Shown: piece by piece, positions 1 through 9,900 of the stretch
How positions within the stretch are numbered: position 1 is the stretch's first letter
How the letters are laid out: each line of letters begins with the position of its first letter
Source: Phosphoribacter sp037045055
GTDB taxonomy: Bacteria; Actinomycetota; Actinomycetes; Actinomycetales; Dermatophilaceae
Direction of reading: 5' to 3'
Assembly: GCA_037045055.1 (NCBI GenBank)
Contig: JBAOHJ010000002.1
Span: 372,001 to 436,000, forward strand
Length of the DNA stretch: 64,000 bases
The notes under the pieces: generated by a model
Told to the model about the DNA's origin: nothing
Databases searched by the model: none
The model's input: only the letters and a program-made list of their open reading frames with translations
Made by a program: the position numbers and the translations under genes

Positions 1-1945
1 GGGCGGTGTTGATGAACGAGCAGGTCACCGTCTCGCCGGGACCGGGGTTGTAGGTCGCGGTGGCCGTCGCCAGGTCGAACGTGGAGTCGTCGGTGGGGTC
101 GAGGCAGAAGATCGTGGACAGCGGCAGGTCCGGGTCGGTTATCTCGGTCGCCCAGTACCGCTGATCCGGCGTGACGTACACCGGGCCGTACACGCCGACC
201 CCGGTGAGGGTGCCGTCGGTGCGGCGGAAGTCGCCGAGGGGCACCGTGCCCGGGAAGAACGACCCGATGAAGTCGAAGGTCGTCGTGGAGTCGTCCGGGC
301 GGATGTCCTTGCGCAGGTAGAGGGCGGCCTGCTGCCGATTGGTGTAGGTGCAGGTGATCGTGTCGCCACCGACGGTGGTCACGGTGACCGCTGTGCCCGT
401 CGACGACGCGACGATCGCGCCGGCCGAGTTGCGGCACACGGCCCCGAGCGAGGTCCAGGGGATACCGGTGGTCGGCAGGGCCTCGCTGATCGTCACGGCG
501 GTGCCGGGGGTGTACTGCAGCGTCGCGCTGGTCTGCCCGATGGTCAGCGGGATCGGAGCCGGTTGCCCGGTGACGGTGAAGGGGAACGGCACCGACGTGT
601 CGCCAGAGCCCGCCTTGACGATCCGCAGCTGGGAGGTGGTGTTCGTGATGGTGCAGGTCGTGCCGCCGGGGCTGAGGGTGTAGCTGGGGACCTGGAACGT
701 CGACGCGGTGGCCCCGGGGTAGACCGTGGTCACCGTCCGGCCCAGGAACGGGTCGTAGTAGGTGCAGCTGATCTCCTTGGCGGCCCACCCACTCGGGGTG
801 GAGGTCTCCGCCAGCACGTAGTCGGGGCTGCCGATGACGTTGCCCCACGTGTCGCGCGCGGTCGCCGGGTCGCCGGACACGGTCAGAGTCCCCGTGATGA
901 GGCCCGGGGTGCCGTCGGCGATCTCGGACGGCTCACCCGCGGCGTTGCCCAGGGTGGCGTCGTAGACCTGCTTGCCGTCCCGCTGGGTGATCGAGTAGCC
1001 GAACGGACCCCCCGTCGCCCCCGCGGGTTCGGTCGCCTTGACCACGGTGAGGCCGCCGCACGAGTTCATCGTCACGGGGGTGGTGTAGGTGAGGTAGTCC
1101 TGCAGCTGAGCGCTCATCGAGTTGCCGGTCTTGGCGATCGAGGACGCCGCGGTGAAGGTCTGGCAGGTGGTCTCCGGCAGGATGCCCGAGGTCGTGAGGT
1201 TGACCGCGAACTCACCGAAGGTCTGCCCGTTGGCCCCGGCGGACCCGCCGGTGGCCGGCGAGACGTTGGCGCCGACGGCGCTCTGAAACTGGGTGGCGGG
1301 CAACGTGCCGGCGGACACCCAGCTCGCGCCGTTCCACGTGTACACGGTCACCGTGATGGAGCCGCCACCGGCGGAGTTGTAGTCGAAGGAGATGAGCTTG
1401 TCGTCGGTGCGGCCGGACGCCGGCCCCTGCAGCAGCGTGAAGACCGACATGTCGCCGGTGGCGGACGCGCTGCGGGCCCAGTACGAGTAGTACACGTACT
1501 GGTATTGGCCGTTGACGTCGACGACCTCGATGGCCGAGCCGCCGGAGCACAGGTCGTCCTTGGTGTTGACGTTGGCGGTGCCCGGGGACCACGGGTCGGT
1601 GTCGGGGGTCTGGCTGCCGGGGAACCCGGTCGTGTCGGTCGTGCACGAGTCGGTGGCGAAGGACGAGGAGATGATCCCCGAGGAGGGGAAGCCGCCGGCG
1701 GTGGTGTAGGGCCCGTAGAGCGCGGACCCCAGCGGGTCGCCCCAGTCGTTGGGGCCGGCGATGTTCCCGTCGATGGCGAACGCCGTGAGCGGTGCGAACG
1801 GAGACGTCGTCGCCTGGGCGGGCAGGGCGATGGCCACCAGGGCCGAGGCGATGAGCGCCAGGGCCGCGCCGACCGCGGCCACCCGGGCGGGTATGCCGCC
1901 GAACCAGCGGCGACCGTGACCGATCGCGTACGTCGTGTCGGTCAT
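1..1945 (-). CDS. Secreted surface protein with repeated Ig/prealbumin-like domains (3' end beyond window)
   Basis: An open frame runs from ATG at 1945 to the window edge: 648 residues with no stop. The N-terminus is basic (GHGRRW), followed by a hydrophobic stretch and an Ala-Gln-Ala cleavage site near residue 45, so it is a Sec signal peptide. After a roughly 280-residue N-terminal region come at least four modules of about 75-100 residues. Each ends in a similar strand (CTITNT, CTYTN, CSFINT), as in SpaA/prealbumin-like repeats of Gram-positive adhesins and pilins. The N-terminal region is rich in Ser, Thr and Gly. GGAGGG sits 8 nt before the ATG. The C-terminus, where an LPXTG or membrane anchor would lie, is not visible. 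Surface adhesin or sheath protein is inferred from architecture only. Confidence 0.8.
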   Translation of the reverse strand, partial: MTDTTYAIGHGRRWFGGIPARVAAVGAALALIASALVAIALPAQATTSPFAPLTAFAIDGNIAGPNDWGDPLGSALYGPYTTAGGFPSSGIISSSFATDSCTTDTTGFPGSQTPDTDPWSPGTANVNTKDDLCSGGSAIEVVDVNGQYQYVYYSYWARSASATGDMSVFTLLQGPASGRTDDKLISFDYNSAGGGSITVTVYTWNGASWVSAGTLPATQFQSAVGANVSPATGGSAGANGQTFGEFAVNLTTSGILPETTCQTFTAASSIAKTGNSMSAQLQDYLTYTTPVTMNSCGGLTVVKATEPAGATGGPFGYSITQRDGKQVYDATLGNAAGEPSEIADGTPGLITGTLTVSGDPATARDTWGNVIGSPDYVLAETSTPSGWAAKEISCTYYDPFLGRTVTTVYPGATASTFQVPSYTLSPGGTTCTITNTTSQLRIVKAGSGDTSVPFPFTVTGQPAPIPLTIGQTSATLQYTPGTAVTISEALPTTGIPWTSLGAVCRNSAGAIVASSTGTAVTVTTVGGDTITCTYTNRQQAALYLRKDIRPDDSTTTFDFIGSFFPGTVPLGDFRRTDGTLTGVGVYGPVYVTPDQRYWATEITDPDLPLSTIFCLDPTDDSTFDLATATATYNPGPGETVTCSFINTA

Positions 1946-1950
1946 CGCCG

Positions 1951-1976
1951 GACCCTCCCAGGGTCGAAACGACCCT
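1951..1976 (-). promoter_or_regulatory. Mutually exclusive hairpins over the ribosome binding site of the surface-protein gene
   Basis: Read on the minus strand, three segments lie just before the start codon: AGGGTCG (1976-1970), CGACCCT (1966-1960) and AGGGTC (1956-1951). The middle one can pair with the first (7 bp, 3-nt loop) or with the third (6 bp, 3-nt loop). The third contains the GGAGGG Shine-Dalgarno region. The two hairpins cannot form together, so the leader could switch between an open and a hidden ribosome binding site. Seen directly as sequence; the switching role is inference. Confidence 0.45.
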
Positions 1977-2007
1977 TAGTGCAGATGGGACATTCAGGGC
2001 GGATCGG

Positions 2008-2036
2008 AGTATAGGCGCACGCCGTCACATGCATAA
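2008..2036 (-). promoter_or_regulatory. Putative promoter of the surface-protein gene
   Basis: On the minus strand a TATACT hexamer (2013-2008) is preceded, 17 nt upstream, by a weak TTATGC (2036-2031). Transcription would start near 2001 and give a leader of about 55 nt that includes the paired hairpins at 1951-1976. The rest of the 1946-2312 gap (367 bp, upstream of this gene and downstream of helD) shows nothing else that I recognise. Confidence 0.35.
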
Positions 2037-2312
2037 GACGATGCCGACGCCGATTCATGACGGCCGCTCGTGGGCGGCCTCCGGGGCCCGGCCTGGCGCG
2101 CACGATGGACCGGCCGTGCCCAACGAGCCTCATCGTCGTCCTCAACCCGCGGGATCCGTCCAGGGCGGAGCAGGGCTTGCGCCTCCCCCGAGGCAGCCGA
2201 CCTTGAGCCCAGCGTAGTCGGTGGCCCGACGCCGGCGCTGGGCAGTGGCGAAATTGGGAGAATGGGGACCAGCGGGCACCACGCGGACCGGCGGGCCCCG
2301 CGCGGTCGGGAG

Positions 2313-4535
2313 TCAGTGCAGCACCGTCATCCGGTGGGCGGCGCGGGTGAGGCAGACGTAGAGCGTGCGCACCCCGCCGGGCGCCTCGGCGCGGATCCGC
2401 GCCGGGTCGACCACGACGGTGGCGTCCCACTCCAGGCCCTTGGCGGCCAGCGGCTCGACGACGTGGACGCGCGGGTCCGCCTCGGCGAGCACGGCCAGCG
2501 GCGCGGCATACTGCGGCGGTGCCACGACGGCCACCGAGCCCTCGACCTGGTCCAGCAACGCGTGGAGGGCCTCGCGCACCGAGGCGAGCAGGTCGCCCCC
2601 CAGCCGGGCCTGCCCGACGGGCACGCCGCTCTCGCGCACGGCGAGCGGGATGTCCGCGTCGGGCACCTCGTCGAGGACCACGAGGGCGGCGTAGTCGAAC
2701 ACCTCGCGGGCGTTGCGATAGTTGGTGTCCAGGTGGAAGCGCCGGCGCTCCAGGCCGCTCCACGCCTCCGAGCGGGCCGTCGCCGACTCGTCGGGGTCGG
2801 CCCAACTGCTCTGGGCGGCATCCCCGACCACCGTCCACGAGGCGTGCCGACCCCGCCGGGCCAGGGCCCGCCACTGCATAGGCGAGAGGTCCTGGGCCTC
2901 GTCGACGAGCAGATGGGCATAGTCGCCCGGTCGGTCGATCCGGCCGGCCAGCAGCCGCTCTCGCGGATCGCGCGGGGTCCGCTGCGACCGGGCCGCGGGC
3001 CGAGGCGGGTGATCGGGGGCGCCCAGCGGCCGGACGTCGAGATCCTCGAGCAGGTCGACCTCGTAGAACCCGCGCTCCTCGACCGGCGCCTGCTGCACCG
3101 GCCCGACCCGGACGGCGAGGTCGTCGATGAGCGCGACATCGGCGACCGACCACAGGCCCGAGGCCAGCGCCTGGCGCATCGAGCGATGCAGCAGGTCCCG
3201 CTCCTGCTCGTCGAGCACCCCGGCGGCATACCGGTCGAGACGGTCGCGCTCGGCCAGCCACAACAGGACCTCGCGGGGGTCCACCTGGGGCCACCACCGG
3301 TCGAGGAACGCCTCGACGTCCAGGTGGTCGGCGAAGCGCTCGAGGAAGGCCGCCTTGTCCGGGTGGCCGGTGGCCCGGTATGCCGCCTCGGCGAGTGCGG
3401 AGAGGACCGCACCGGTCGCGAGGTTGCGGGGGTGCTGACGCAGGGCGAGCGCGCGGACCCGGTCCAGGACGGCCGCGTCCAGGCGCACCGCCTCACCGGC
3501 CACGAAGACCCGCAGCTCCTCGGGCGCCCCGGGCGCGAGATCGCGGGCGGCGCGAGCCAGCACGTCCAGCATCCGTGGCGACCCCTTGACCGCCGCGGTG
3601 GCCGGGTCGTCGTGACGCCCCGTCGAGACGGCCTCGACGAGGTCGCCGACCGAGCGCAGGGTGACGCTCTGCTCGCCGAGGGAGGGCAGCACCCGCTCGA
3701 TGTAGGCCGTGTACGCCGCCGACGGCCCGACGACGAGGATGCCGCCGGCCTCGTAGCGTCGGCGGTCCGCGTAGAGCAGGTAGGCGGCCCGATGCAGGGC
3801 GACCACCGTCTTGCCGGTGCCGGGGCCGCCGGTGATCTCGGTGACGCCGCGCGCCGGTGCGCGGATCGCCTCGTCCTGATGGCGCTGGATCGTCGCGACG
3901 ATGTCGCGCATCCGGGTGCCGCGGGTGCGCCCCAACGCGGCCATCAGCGCCCCGTCGCCGACGACGACCATGCCCTCGGGGGGGTCGGCGACCATGAGGT
4001 CGTCCTCGATGCCGACGACCCGGTCGCCGCGGCAGCGCAGCACCCGTCGGCGCACGACGTCCAGGGGCTCGACCGGGGTGGCGCGGTAGAAGGGCGCCGC
4101 CGCCGGTGCGCGCCAGTCGATCACCAACGGCTCGTAGTCGTCGTCGCGGACGCCGAGACGCCCGATGTAGCGGACCTCCAGGTCCGCCGGTCGCCCCGGG
4201 CGAGGGCTCTCGGCGCCGCCGGCCGGGTGGCTCAGGTCGAGGCGCCCGAAGACCAGCCCCTCGTACTGCGTGTCCAGTGCGTGCTGTCGGCGGGCCGCGT
4301 GAAAGACCAGGGCGTCCCGCTCGAACAGACCGGTGAGCTCCTCGTCGCGGACCTCCCCGGAGCGGTCGCTGCGCGCGCGGGCGTGCCCGTCCGCGGCCAC
4401 CTCGCCGGCGCGGCGAGAGGCCTTGGCCAGCTCGGCGTAGACGAGGTCGACGTGGGCCTGCTCGTGCTCGATCTGCCGGGCGACCGCCGCGGGCAGCGCA
4501 GCCTGACGCCGAGTCGAGCTGCTCGTCGAGGTCAC
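2313..4535 (-). CDS. helD: HelD-like UvrD/Rep-family helicase (RNA polymerase recycling factor)
   Basis: A 740-residue superfamily 1 helicase-like ATPase. Walker A (GGPGTGKT) is near residue 233, Walker B LLVDEAQD near 535, then VVGDAAQ, TNYRN and a C-terminal AAKGLEWD followed by LYVCLTRAAHRM. The N-terminal ~150 residues are a charged helical arm (EHEQAHVDLVYAELAKA), as in HelD proteins. These bind RNA polymerase and release it from stalled complexes. The length fits actinobacterial HelD (about 730-760). I chose the GTG at 4535 because GGAGG lies just upstream and the family N-terminus fits; longer in-frame reading runs into purD on the other strand. It is divergent from purD. A generic UvrD-like helicase is the alternative. 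Confidence 0.82.
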   Translation of the reverse strand: MTSTSSSTRRQAALPAAVARQIEHEQAHVDLVYAELAKASRRAGEVAADGHARARSDRSGEVRDEELTGLFERDALVFHAARRQHALDTQYEGLVFGRLDLSHPAGGAESPRPGRPADLEVRYIGRLGVRDDDYEPLVIDWRAPAAAPFYRATPVEPLDVVRRRVLRCRGDRVVGIEDDLMVADPPEGMVVVGDGALMAALGRTRGTRMRDIVATIQRHQDEAIRAPARGVTEITGGPGTGKTVVALHRAAYLLYADRRRYEAGGILVVGPSAAYTAYIERVLPSLGEQSVTLRSVGDLVEAVSTGRHDDPATAAVKGSPRMLDVLARAARDLAPGAPEELRVFVAGEAVRLDAAVLDRVRALALRQHPRNLATGAVLSALAEAAYRATGHPDKAAFLERFADHLDVEAFLDRWWPQVDPREVLLWLAERDRLDRYAAGVLDEQERDLLHRSMRQALASGLWSVADVALIDDLAVRVGPVQQAPVEERGFYEVDLLEDLDVRPLGAPDHPPRPAARSQRTPRDPRERLLAGRIDRPGDYAHLLVDEAQDLSPMQWRALARRGRHASWTVVGDAAQSSWADPDESATARSEAWSGLERRRFHLDTNYRNAREVFDYAALVVLDEVPDADIPLAVRESGVPVGQARLGGDLLASVREALHALLDQVEGSVAVVAPPQYAAPLAVLAEADPRVHVVEPLAAKGLEWDATVVVDPARIRAEAPGGVRTLYVCLTRAAHRMTVLH

Positions 4536-4659
4536 CGGCCTCCGTCCGTCGCGTCGCGCCCTGAGCCCAGGGCGCAGTGGAACCAACGAGTCTAGCCCTG
4601 GGGCGGGCGCCACCCCCCGCCTGCCGAGGGCGCCGCCCGGCGTTCCGTAGGCTGGGCGT

Positions 4660-5952
4660 GTGAAGGTCCTCGTCGTCGGCTCGGGTGCCCGCGAGCACGC
4701 GCTGGTCCGGGGTCTGCTGGCCGATCCGGCCGTCGAGCTCGTCGTCGCGGCCCCGGGGAACCCGGGCATCGCCACCGTCGCGCAGTGCCAGCCGTTGACG
4801 GACCCCACGGACGCGCGGGCGGTCCTCGACGTGGCCGCGCGGCATACCGTCGACCTCGTCGTGATCGGGCCGGAGGCCCCGTTGGTGGCCGGGGTCGCCG
4901 ACGCGTTGCGCGAGCACGGGTACGCCGTCTACGGCCCGTCCGCCGCCGCCGCCCGGCTGGAGGGCAGCAAGGCCTTCGCCAAGGAGGTCATGGCCGCCGC
5001 CGGGGTCCCCACCGCGTTGGCCCACGTGTGCACCACCCGCGCCCAGGTCGAGTCGGCGCTGGACGCCTTCGGCGCCCCGCACGTGGTCAAGGACGACGGG
5101 TTGGCCGCCGGCAAGGGAGTCGTCGTCACCGACGAACGCGGCGCCGCCGTGACGCACGCCCTGACCTGCCTGGGCAAGCCGGGCGGGCGGGTCGTGGTCG
5201 AGGAGTACCTCGACGGCCCGGAGGTCTCGGTGTTCTGCGTCACCGACGGGCGGACCGTGCTGGCCCTGAGCCCGTCCCAGGACTTCAAACGGGTCGGCGA
5301 CGGGGACGCCGGCCCCAACACCGGAGGGATGGGGGCCTACTGCCCGCTGCCCTGGGCCCCGGCGGGCCTGGCCGACGAGGTCGTCGAGCGGGTCGCCCAG
5401 CCGACCGTCGACGAGATGCACCGTCGGGGCACGCCGTTCGTCGGCACCCTGTACGTCGGTCTGGCCATGACCACCCGGGGGCTGCGGGTGGTGGAGTTCA
5501 ACGCCCGGTTCGGCGACCCCGACGGGCAGGCCTGCCTGGCCCGCCTGGTCACCCCGCTGGGCGGGCTGCTCGCCGCCGCGGCGTCCGGGCGGCTGGCCGA
5601 CCTGGGCCCGGTGCGCCAGCGCCCCGAGGCCGCCGTCGTCGTCGTGCTGGCCGCCGCCGGCTACCCCGGCGCGGTCCGGACCGGGGACCCGATCCTCGGG
5701 CTCGACGCGGCCGCCGCGGTGCCCGGCGCCCAGGTCCTGCACGCGGGCACCGCCCGGGGCGCCGACGGCGCCCTGGTCAGCTCGGGGGGGCGGGTCCTGG
5801 ACGTCCTGGCCACCGGGGCCGACCTCGACCAGGCCCGGGACACCGCATACCGCGCCCTGGCCTGCCTCGACCTGGCCGGCGCGCACCACCGCACCGACAT
5901 CGCCCTGGCCGCGGCCCGCGGCGGGATCCGGCTGGAGGGGAAGGCCCTGTGA
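4660..5952 (+). CDS. purD: Phosphoribosylamine-glycine ligase
   Basis: 430 residues, normal for GARS. It joins glycine to phosphoribosylamine with ATP, the second step of purine synthesis. The start is VKVLVVGSGAREHAL, the typical PurD N-terminus (GTG start). The ATP-grasp domain begins near residue 102 (SKAFAKEVM). KDDGLAAGKGV and the metal-binding FNARFGDPD near residue 280 are intact. The stop overlaps the purC start by GTGA, so the two are translationally coupled. It heads purD-purC-purL. Confidence 0.97.
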   Translation: MKVLVVGSGAREHALVRGLLADPAVELVVAAPGNPGIATVAQCQPLTDPTDARAVLDVAARHTVDLVVIGPEAPLVAGVADALREHGYAVYGPSAAAARLEGSKAFAKEVMAAAGVPTALAHVCTTRAQVESALDAFGAPHVVKDDGLAAGKGVVVTDERGAAVTHALTCLGKPGGRVVVEEYLDGPEVSVFCVTDGRTVLALSPSQDFKRVGDGDAGPNTGGMGAYCPLPWAPAGLADEVVERVAQPTVDEMHRRGTPFVGTLYVGLAMTTRGLRVVEFNARFGDPDGQACLARLVTPLGGLLAAAASGRLADLGPVRQRPEAAVVVVLAAAGYPGAVRTGDPILGLDAAAAVPGAQVLHAGTARGADGALVSSGGRVLDVLATGADLDQARDTAYRALACLDLAGAHHRTDIALAAARGGIRLEGKAL

Positions 5953-6869
5953 CCACCGAAGCTCCCCTCGTCCTCGACGGGTACGTCCACGTCTACTCCG
6001 GCAAGGTCCGTGACCTCTACGCCCCTCTGGACCCGACCACCGGCGCGGCCCGGGAGGACCTGCTGCTCATCGTCGCGTCCGACCGGATCTCGGCGTTCGA
6101 CCACGTCCTGGACACCCCGATCCCGGACAAGGGGCGCGTGCTCACCCAGCTGTCGCTGTGGTGGTTCGGGCAGATCGAAGGCGTGGAGAACCACCTCGTC
6201 TCGACCGACGTCCCGGCGCCGGTGGCCGGCCGGGCGGTGCTCGTGCGGCGCCTGGAGATGGTGCCGGTGGAGTGCATCGCGCGGTCCTACCTCACCGGCA
6301 GCGGCCTGGCGGAGTACCGGCGCAGCGGCTCGGTCAGCGGAGTGGGGCTGCCCGAGGGCCTGGTCGACGGCTCCAAGCTGCCCGCGCCGATCTTCACCCC
6401 GACGACGAAGGCTCCGCTGGGCGAGCACGACGAGCCGATGACCGTCCAGCAGGTGCGCGACCTCGTCGGCCCGGCGGTGACCGCGCGGGTCGACGTGCTG
6501 TGCCGGCGGATCCTGGCCCGCGGCAACGAGGTGGCCGCCGAGCGGGGCATCATCATCGCCGACACCAAGGTCGAGTTCGGCGTCGACCACGACCGGCTCG
6601 ACCACGCCGGGGGGCCGACGATCGTGCTGGCCGACGAGGTGCTCACGCCGGACTCGTCGCGGTTCTGGCCGGCCGACCGGTGGGAGCCGGGCCGGGCGCA
6701 GCCCTCCTACGACAAGCAGTACGTCCGGGACTGGCTCACCTCGACGGCCAGCGGATGGCGGCGCGACTCGGGGCAGCCGCCGCCGCCGCTGCCCGACGAG
6801 GTCGTGGAGCAGACCCGGGCGCGCTACGTCGAGGCGTTCGAGCGGATCACGGGGCGCGCGCTGGCGTAG
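5949..6869 (+). CDS. purC: SAICAR synthase
   Basis: 306 residues. Ligates aspartate to CAIR in purine synthesis. Family motifs seen: SGKVRDLY near residue 17, LIVASDRISAFD, PDKGRVLTQLS, VECIARSYLTGSG, and DTKVEFG near residue 200. The GTG start overlaps the purD stop by 4 nt. The length and the C-terminal extension (SYDKQYVRDWL) are typical of the actinobacterial and yeast-like long form. Purine-operon placement leaves little doubt. Confidence 0.96.
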   Translation: MTTEAPLVLDGYVHVYSGKVRDLYAPLDPTTGAAREDLLLIVASDRISAFDHVLDTPIPDKGRVLTQLSLWWFGQIEGVENHLVSTDVPAPVAGRAVLVRRLEMVPVECIARSYLTGSGLAEYRRSGSVSGVGLPEGLVDGSKLPAPIFTPTTKAPLGEHDEPMTVQQVRDLVGPAVTARVDVLCRRILARGNEVAAERGIIIADTKVEFGVDHDRLDHAGGPTIVLADEVLTPDSSRFWPADRWEPGRAQPSYDKQYVRDWLTSTASGWRRDSGQPPPPLPDEVVEQTRARYVEAFERITGRALA

Positions 6870-6913
6870 ATAGGCTCCACCCGACCCCTCGACCCCGTGA
6901 GGAGCTGCCGCCG

Positions 6914-9900
6914 ATGGGCCAGGCGCCCCCGCTCGTGCTGACCACGGTCGAGGGCGGGCGCGCCCTGTCGCCGTTCCGGGCCGGCGCGTTGCTGCGTCGG
7001 CTGCGTGCGGTGGCCCCCGACCTGGCCGGCGTCTCCGCGCGTTTCGTGCACTGGGTCGCCAGCGACGGACCGCTCGACCCGTCCACCCACGCCACCCTGC
7101 TGCGGCTGCTGGACTACGGCGAGCCGTATGCCGCGTCGCCGGACCAGGCCGGTGGGGCGGGCAGCGACACGGTCCTGGTCGTCGCCCCCCGCCTCGGCAC
7201 GGTCTCGCCGTGGGCGTCCAAGGCCACCGACATCGTGCACAACTGCGGCGTGCCGATCCGGCGCGTCGAGCGGGTCACCGAGTATCACCTCGCCGGGCCG
7301 GCGCTCGACCCCGGCCGGCGGGCGGCCTGCGCGGCCCTGCTGCACGACCGGATGACCGAGAGCGTCCTGCCCGAACGCGCCGCCGCCGCAGCGCTGTTCG
7401 ACGAGCGCGACCCGGCGCAGCTGGAGCACGTCGAGGTCCTCACCCGGGGGCGGGGCGCACTCGTCGAGGCGGACGCGGCATACGGGCTGGCGCTGTCCGC
7501 GGACGAGATCGACTACCTCGTCGAGGCCTTCGCGGGTCTGGGGCGCAACCCGACCGACGTCGAGCTGATGATGTTCGCCCAGGCCAACAGCGAGCACTGC
7601 CGGCACAAGATCTTCAACGCCGGCTTCGTCGTCGACGGCCAGGTGCAGCCGGAGTCGCTGTTCGGGATGATCCGGCACACCGAGACCGCCCATCCCGGCG
7701 GCACCGTCGTGGCCTACCGGGACAACGCGTCGGTCATGCTGGGCGGCCCGGTCCGGCGGTGGGTGCCCGACGGGTACACCGCCGCGCCGAGGTACACCGC
7801 CCGGGACGAGCTCGTCCACGTGCTCATGAAGGTCGAGACCCACAACCACCCGACGGCGATCTCGCCGTTCCCCGGGGCGGCCACCGGGGCGGGCGGGGAG
7901 ATCCGCGACGAGGGCGCCACCGGCCGAGGGTCGCGCCCCAAGGCCGGGCTCACCGGTTTCGCGGTCTCCCATCTCGACCTGCCCGGTGGGCCCGAGCCCT
8001 GGGAGCGCTCGCCGTACGGCCGCCCGGACCACCTCGCCAGCCCGCTGCGGATCATGCTCGACGGGCCGGTCGGCGCGGCGTCGTTCAACAACGAGTTCGG
8101 CCGGCCCGGGCTGGGGGGGTTCTTCCGCGTCTACGAGCAGACGGTGGCCGGGGTGCGCCGCGGCTACCACAAGCCGATCATGAGCGCCGGGGGGGTGGGC
8201 ACGATCGGCGCCGAGCAGACCGCCAAGGTCGCCTTCCCGCCCGGGACCCTGCTGGTGCACCTGGGCGGGCCGGGGATGCGCATCGGCATGGGCGGCGGGG
8301 CCGCCAGCTCGCTGGCCTCCGGGGCCAATCTCGCGCAGCTGGACTTCGACTCGGTGCAGCGCGGCAACCCGGAGATCCAGCGACGGGCCCAGGAGGTCGT
8401 CGACCGGTGCTGGGCGCTCGGCGCCGACAACCCGATCCTGGCGATCCACGACGTCGGGGCGGGGGGCCTGTCCAACGCCTTCCCGGAGCTGGTCGACGGG
8501 GCCGGGCTCGGCGCGCGGATCGACCTGCGGGCCATCCCGCTGGAGGAGAGTGGCCTGGCGCCCAAGGAGATCTGGTCCAACGAGAGCCAGGAGCGCTACG
8601 TGTTGGCGGTCGCGCCCGGCTCGGTGGATCGCCTGGCCGAGATGTGCCGCCGCGAGCGCTGCCCGTATGCCGTCGTCGGCACCGCGAGCGCCGATGGGCA
8701 GCTGGTGCTCACCGACGGGCCGCGGGGGCAGCGCTGCATCGACATGCCCATGGAGGTGCTGCTGGGCAAGCCGCCCCGGATGGTCCGGGACGTGACGCGC
8801 CTGCGGCGCGGCGAGCCCGAGCTCGACCTGCGCGGGGTGGACGTCGCCGGACTGGCCATGGACGTGCTGCGCCACCCCACGGTGGGCAGCAAACGGTTCC
8901 TCGTGACCATCGGCGACCGCACCGTCGGCGGGCTCTCGCACCGCGACCAGATGGTCGGGCCATGGCAGGTGCCGGTCTCGGACGTGGCGGTGACGCTGGC
9001 CGACTTCGAGGGGTTCGCCGGGGAGGCGATGGCCACCGGCGAGCGGATGCCGCTGGCCGGTGTGGACGCTCCGGCCTCGGGGCGGATGGCGGTCGGCGAG
9101 GCGCTGACCAACCTGCTGGCCGCCCCCGTCGCGCTCGAGAAGGTCAAGCTCTCCTGCAACTGGATGGCCGCCTGCGGCGAGCCCGGTGAGGACGCGGCGC
9201 TCTACGACACCGTGCACGCCGTGGCGATGCAGCTGTGCCCCGCGCTGGGCATCGGGGTGCCGGTCGGCAAGGACTCGCTGTCGATGCGCACCACGTGGGA
9301 GCAGGACGGCGAGCCCAAGCAGGTCACTGCCCCGGTCAGCCTCGTCGTCACGGCGTTCGCGGCCCTGGACGACGTGCGCGGCACGCTCACCCCGGTGCTG
9401 CGCGGGGGCGGCAGTGCCCTGCTGCTGGTCGACCTGGCGGCCGGTGCGGGCCGGCTCGGCGGGTCGGTGCTGGCCCAGGTGCTCGGGTCGTTCGGCGGGG
9501 CAGTGCCCGACCTCGACGACCCCGCCCGGCTGGTCGACCTGGCCGGCGCGTTGACCGCCCTGCGATCCGCGGGCCTGCTGCTGGCCTACCACGACCGCAG
9601 CGACGGCGGGCTGTGGGCGACGATGTGCGAGATGGCGTTCGCCGGGGCTCGCGGGGTGACGCTGGACCTGCCGGCGAGCGACACCGACACCGACGCGGTA
9701 TGCCGCGCGCTCTTCGCCGAGGAGCTCGGCGTGCTCGTCGAGGTGGCCGACGCCGACGTCGAGCAGGCGTTGGCGACCCTCGCGGCATACCGGCTCGGGG
9801 ACCGCAGCCGAGTGGTGGGTCGGACCACGGACGGGCGCGACGTGCAGGTGCGCGCCGGCGGTCGGACCTTGCTGCGTCGGGGGATTCGCGAGCTGCAGCA

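Noticed and set aside
563..2014. Long open frame on the plus strand over the surface-protein gene
   Set aside because: Its translation is Arg/Gly/Val-rich with no domains, and the minus-strand frame has a signal peptide and repeats with a ribosome binding site.
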